Assembly (NCBI GenBank): GCA_036564195.1
Contig: DATCLA010000214.1
Location: forward strand, 1 to 14,792
Length of the DNA stretch: 14,792 bases
Direction: 5' to 3'
Source of the DNA: DATCLA01 sp036564195
Lineage (GTDB): Bacteria > Bacillota > UBA4882 > UBA8346
Positions 14,437 through 14,792 of the stretch are shown here, piece after piece. The translations under genes were made by a program, and so were the position numbers. The notes below the pieces were generated by a model that made no database searches, had not been told where the DNA came from, and saw nothing but the letters and a program-made list of their open reading frames with translations. Position 1 is the stretch's first letter. Each line of letters starts with the position of its first letter.

Positions 14437-14614
14437 GTTTTACCACCCCTATCAAATATTAATTCCAGGTCGAAAAGCAAAGGTTAAAAGTTATTCAACA
14501 ATCATTCGGCATTGAACTTTCGGACTTGCGACTCAGCAAGATCAGCCTCTTAATCTTCCCTAACCAAATGCGAGGATTTCCAAAAAGATAGACAAGAGTG
14601 TAGAAAACAGCAAT

Positions 14615-14639
14615 AAAAAAACTAGGATTTTATTCCTAG
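14615..14639 (-). terminator. Intrinsic terminator after tRNA-Arg
   Basis: CTAGGA (14634-14639) and TCCTAG (14622-14627) form a 6-bp stem with a 6-nt loop, followed by seven T on the minus strand. It lies 14 nt after the tRNA CCA end and separates the tRNA from copA. Confidence 0.85.
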
Positions 14640-14652
14640 CTCGTATTTTGCA

Positions 14653-14727
14653 TGGTGCGCCCGACAGGAATCGAACCTGTGCACCTGGCTCCGGAGGCCA
14701 GTGCTCTATCCCCTGAGCTACGGGCGC
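14653..14727 (-). tRNA. tRNA-Arg, anticodon CCG
   Basis: The full cloverleaf is visible: acceptor GCGCCCG/CGGGCGC, D-arm GCTCAGGGGATAGAGC, anticodon stem CTGGC/GCCAG with loop CTCCGGA (anticodon CCG, reads CGG), T-arm ACAGG-TTCGATT-CCTGT, discriminator A and an encoded CCA. Confidence 0.97.
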
Positions 14728-14746
14728 TTCTTGATCAGCGATATTT

Positions 14747-14775
14747 ATTCTACACTAATTTGTCCCGTTTGACAA
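14747..14775 (-). promoter_or_regulatory. Promoter of tRNA-Arg
   Basis: TTGTCA (14770-14775), 17-nt spacer and TAGAAT (14747-14752) lie about 20 nt upstream of the mature tRNA 5' end. Confidence 0.85.
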
Positions 14776-14792
14776 GGCTTTTTTACAGTCTT

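Noticed and set aside
1..14792. CRISPR array, transposase genes, rRNA
   Set aside because: No regularly spaced direct repeats, transposase motifs or rRNA sequence were found on reading the window.

Overview
All genes in this window lie on the minus strand, so they read from high to low coordinates. The SAM (S-box) riboswitch, the metI-metC pair, the Shine-Dalgarno sites built on GGAGG and the frequent TTG/GTG starts suggest a Bacillota (Firmicutes) genome. The nitrogenase-like proteins, which carry oxygen-sensitive clusters, suggest an anaerobe. The species cannot be named from this sequence.

Layout in transcription order. (1) tRNA-Arg(CCG) at 14653-14727, with its own promoter and a terminator. 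(2) copA, a Cu(I) P-type ATPase with two metal-binding domains, 12028-14436. (3) A sigma-A type promoter, an SAM-I riboswitch and its terminator (11640-11848), which control metI (11609-10464) and metC (10459-9335). These two genes make homocysteine, the precursor of methionine. (4) A small free-standing NifX/NifB-C-terminal-like protein, 8577-8903. (5) A strong promoter (8330-8358), a leader of about 360 nt with two tiny ORFs and a terminator-like hairpin, then a long operon: nifB, a nifH-like gene, cysK, a nifK-like gene, a nifD-like gene, an SsuA-like binding protein, an SsuB-like ATPase and the start of a permease cut by the window edge.

The centre of interest is the 8.0-1 kb operon. It encodes a complete nitrogenase-type machine: a NifB to build the cofactor core, a Fe protein, and a two-subunit catalytic component that keeps the six P-cluster cysteines and a cysteine at the cofactor position. 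It has no NifE/NifN, and the NifD-like subunit lacks the residues equivalent to alpha-His442, alpha-His195 and alpha-Gln191 (hand alignment). The neighbours are all sulfur genes: cysteine synthase inside the operon, a sulfonate/nitrate/taurine-type ABC importer at its end, and SAM-riboswitch-controlled methionine genes upstream. The simplest reading is a sulfur-scavenging reductase related to methylthio-alkane reductase (Mar): an organosulfur compound is imported, its C-S bond is reductively cut, and the released sulfide or thiol is fixed by CysK or MetI. Substrate and reaction are inferred, not seen. The internal cysK, the K-before-D gene order, the extra Cys motif in the D subunit and the two-uORF attenuator leader set it apart from the described mar operon of Rhodospirillum rubrum as I recall it.
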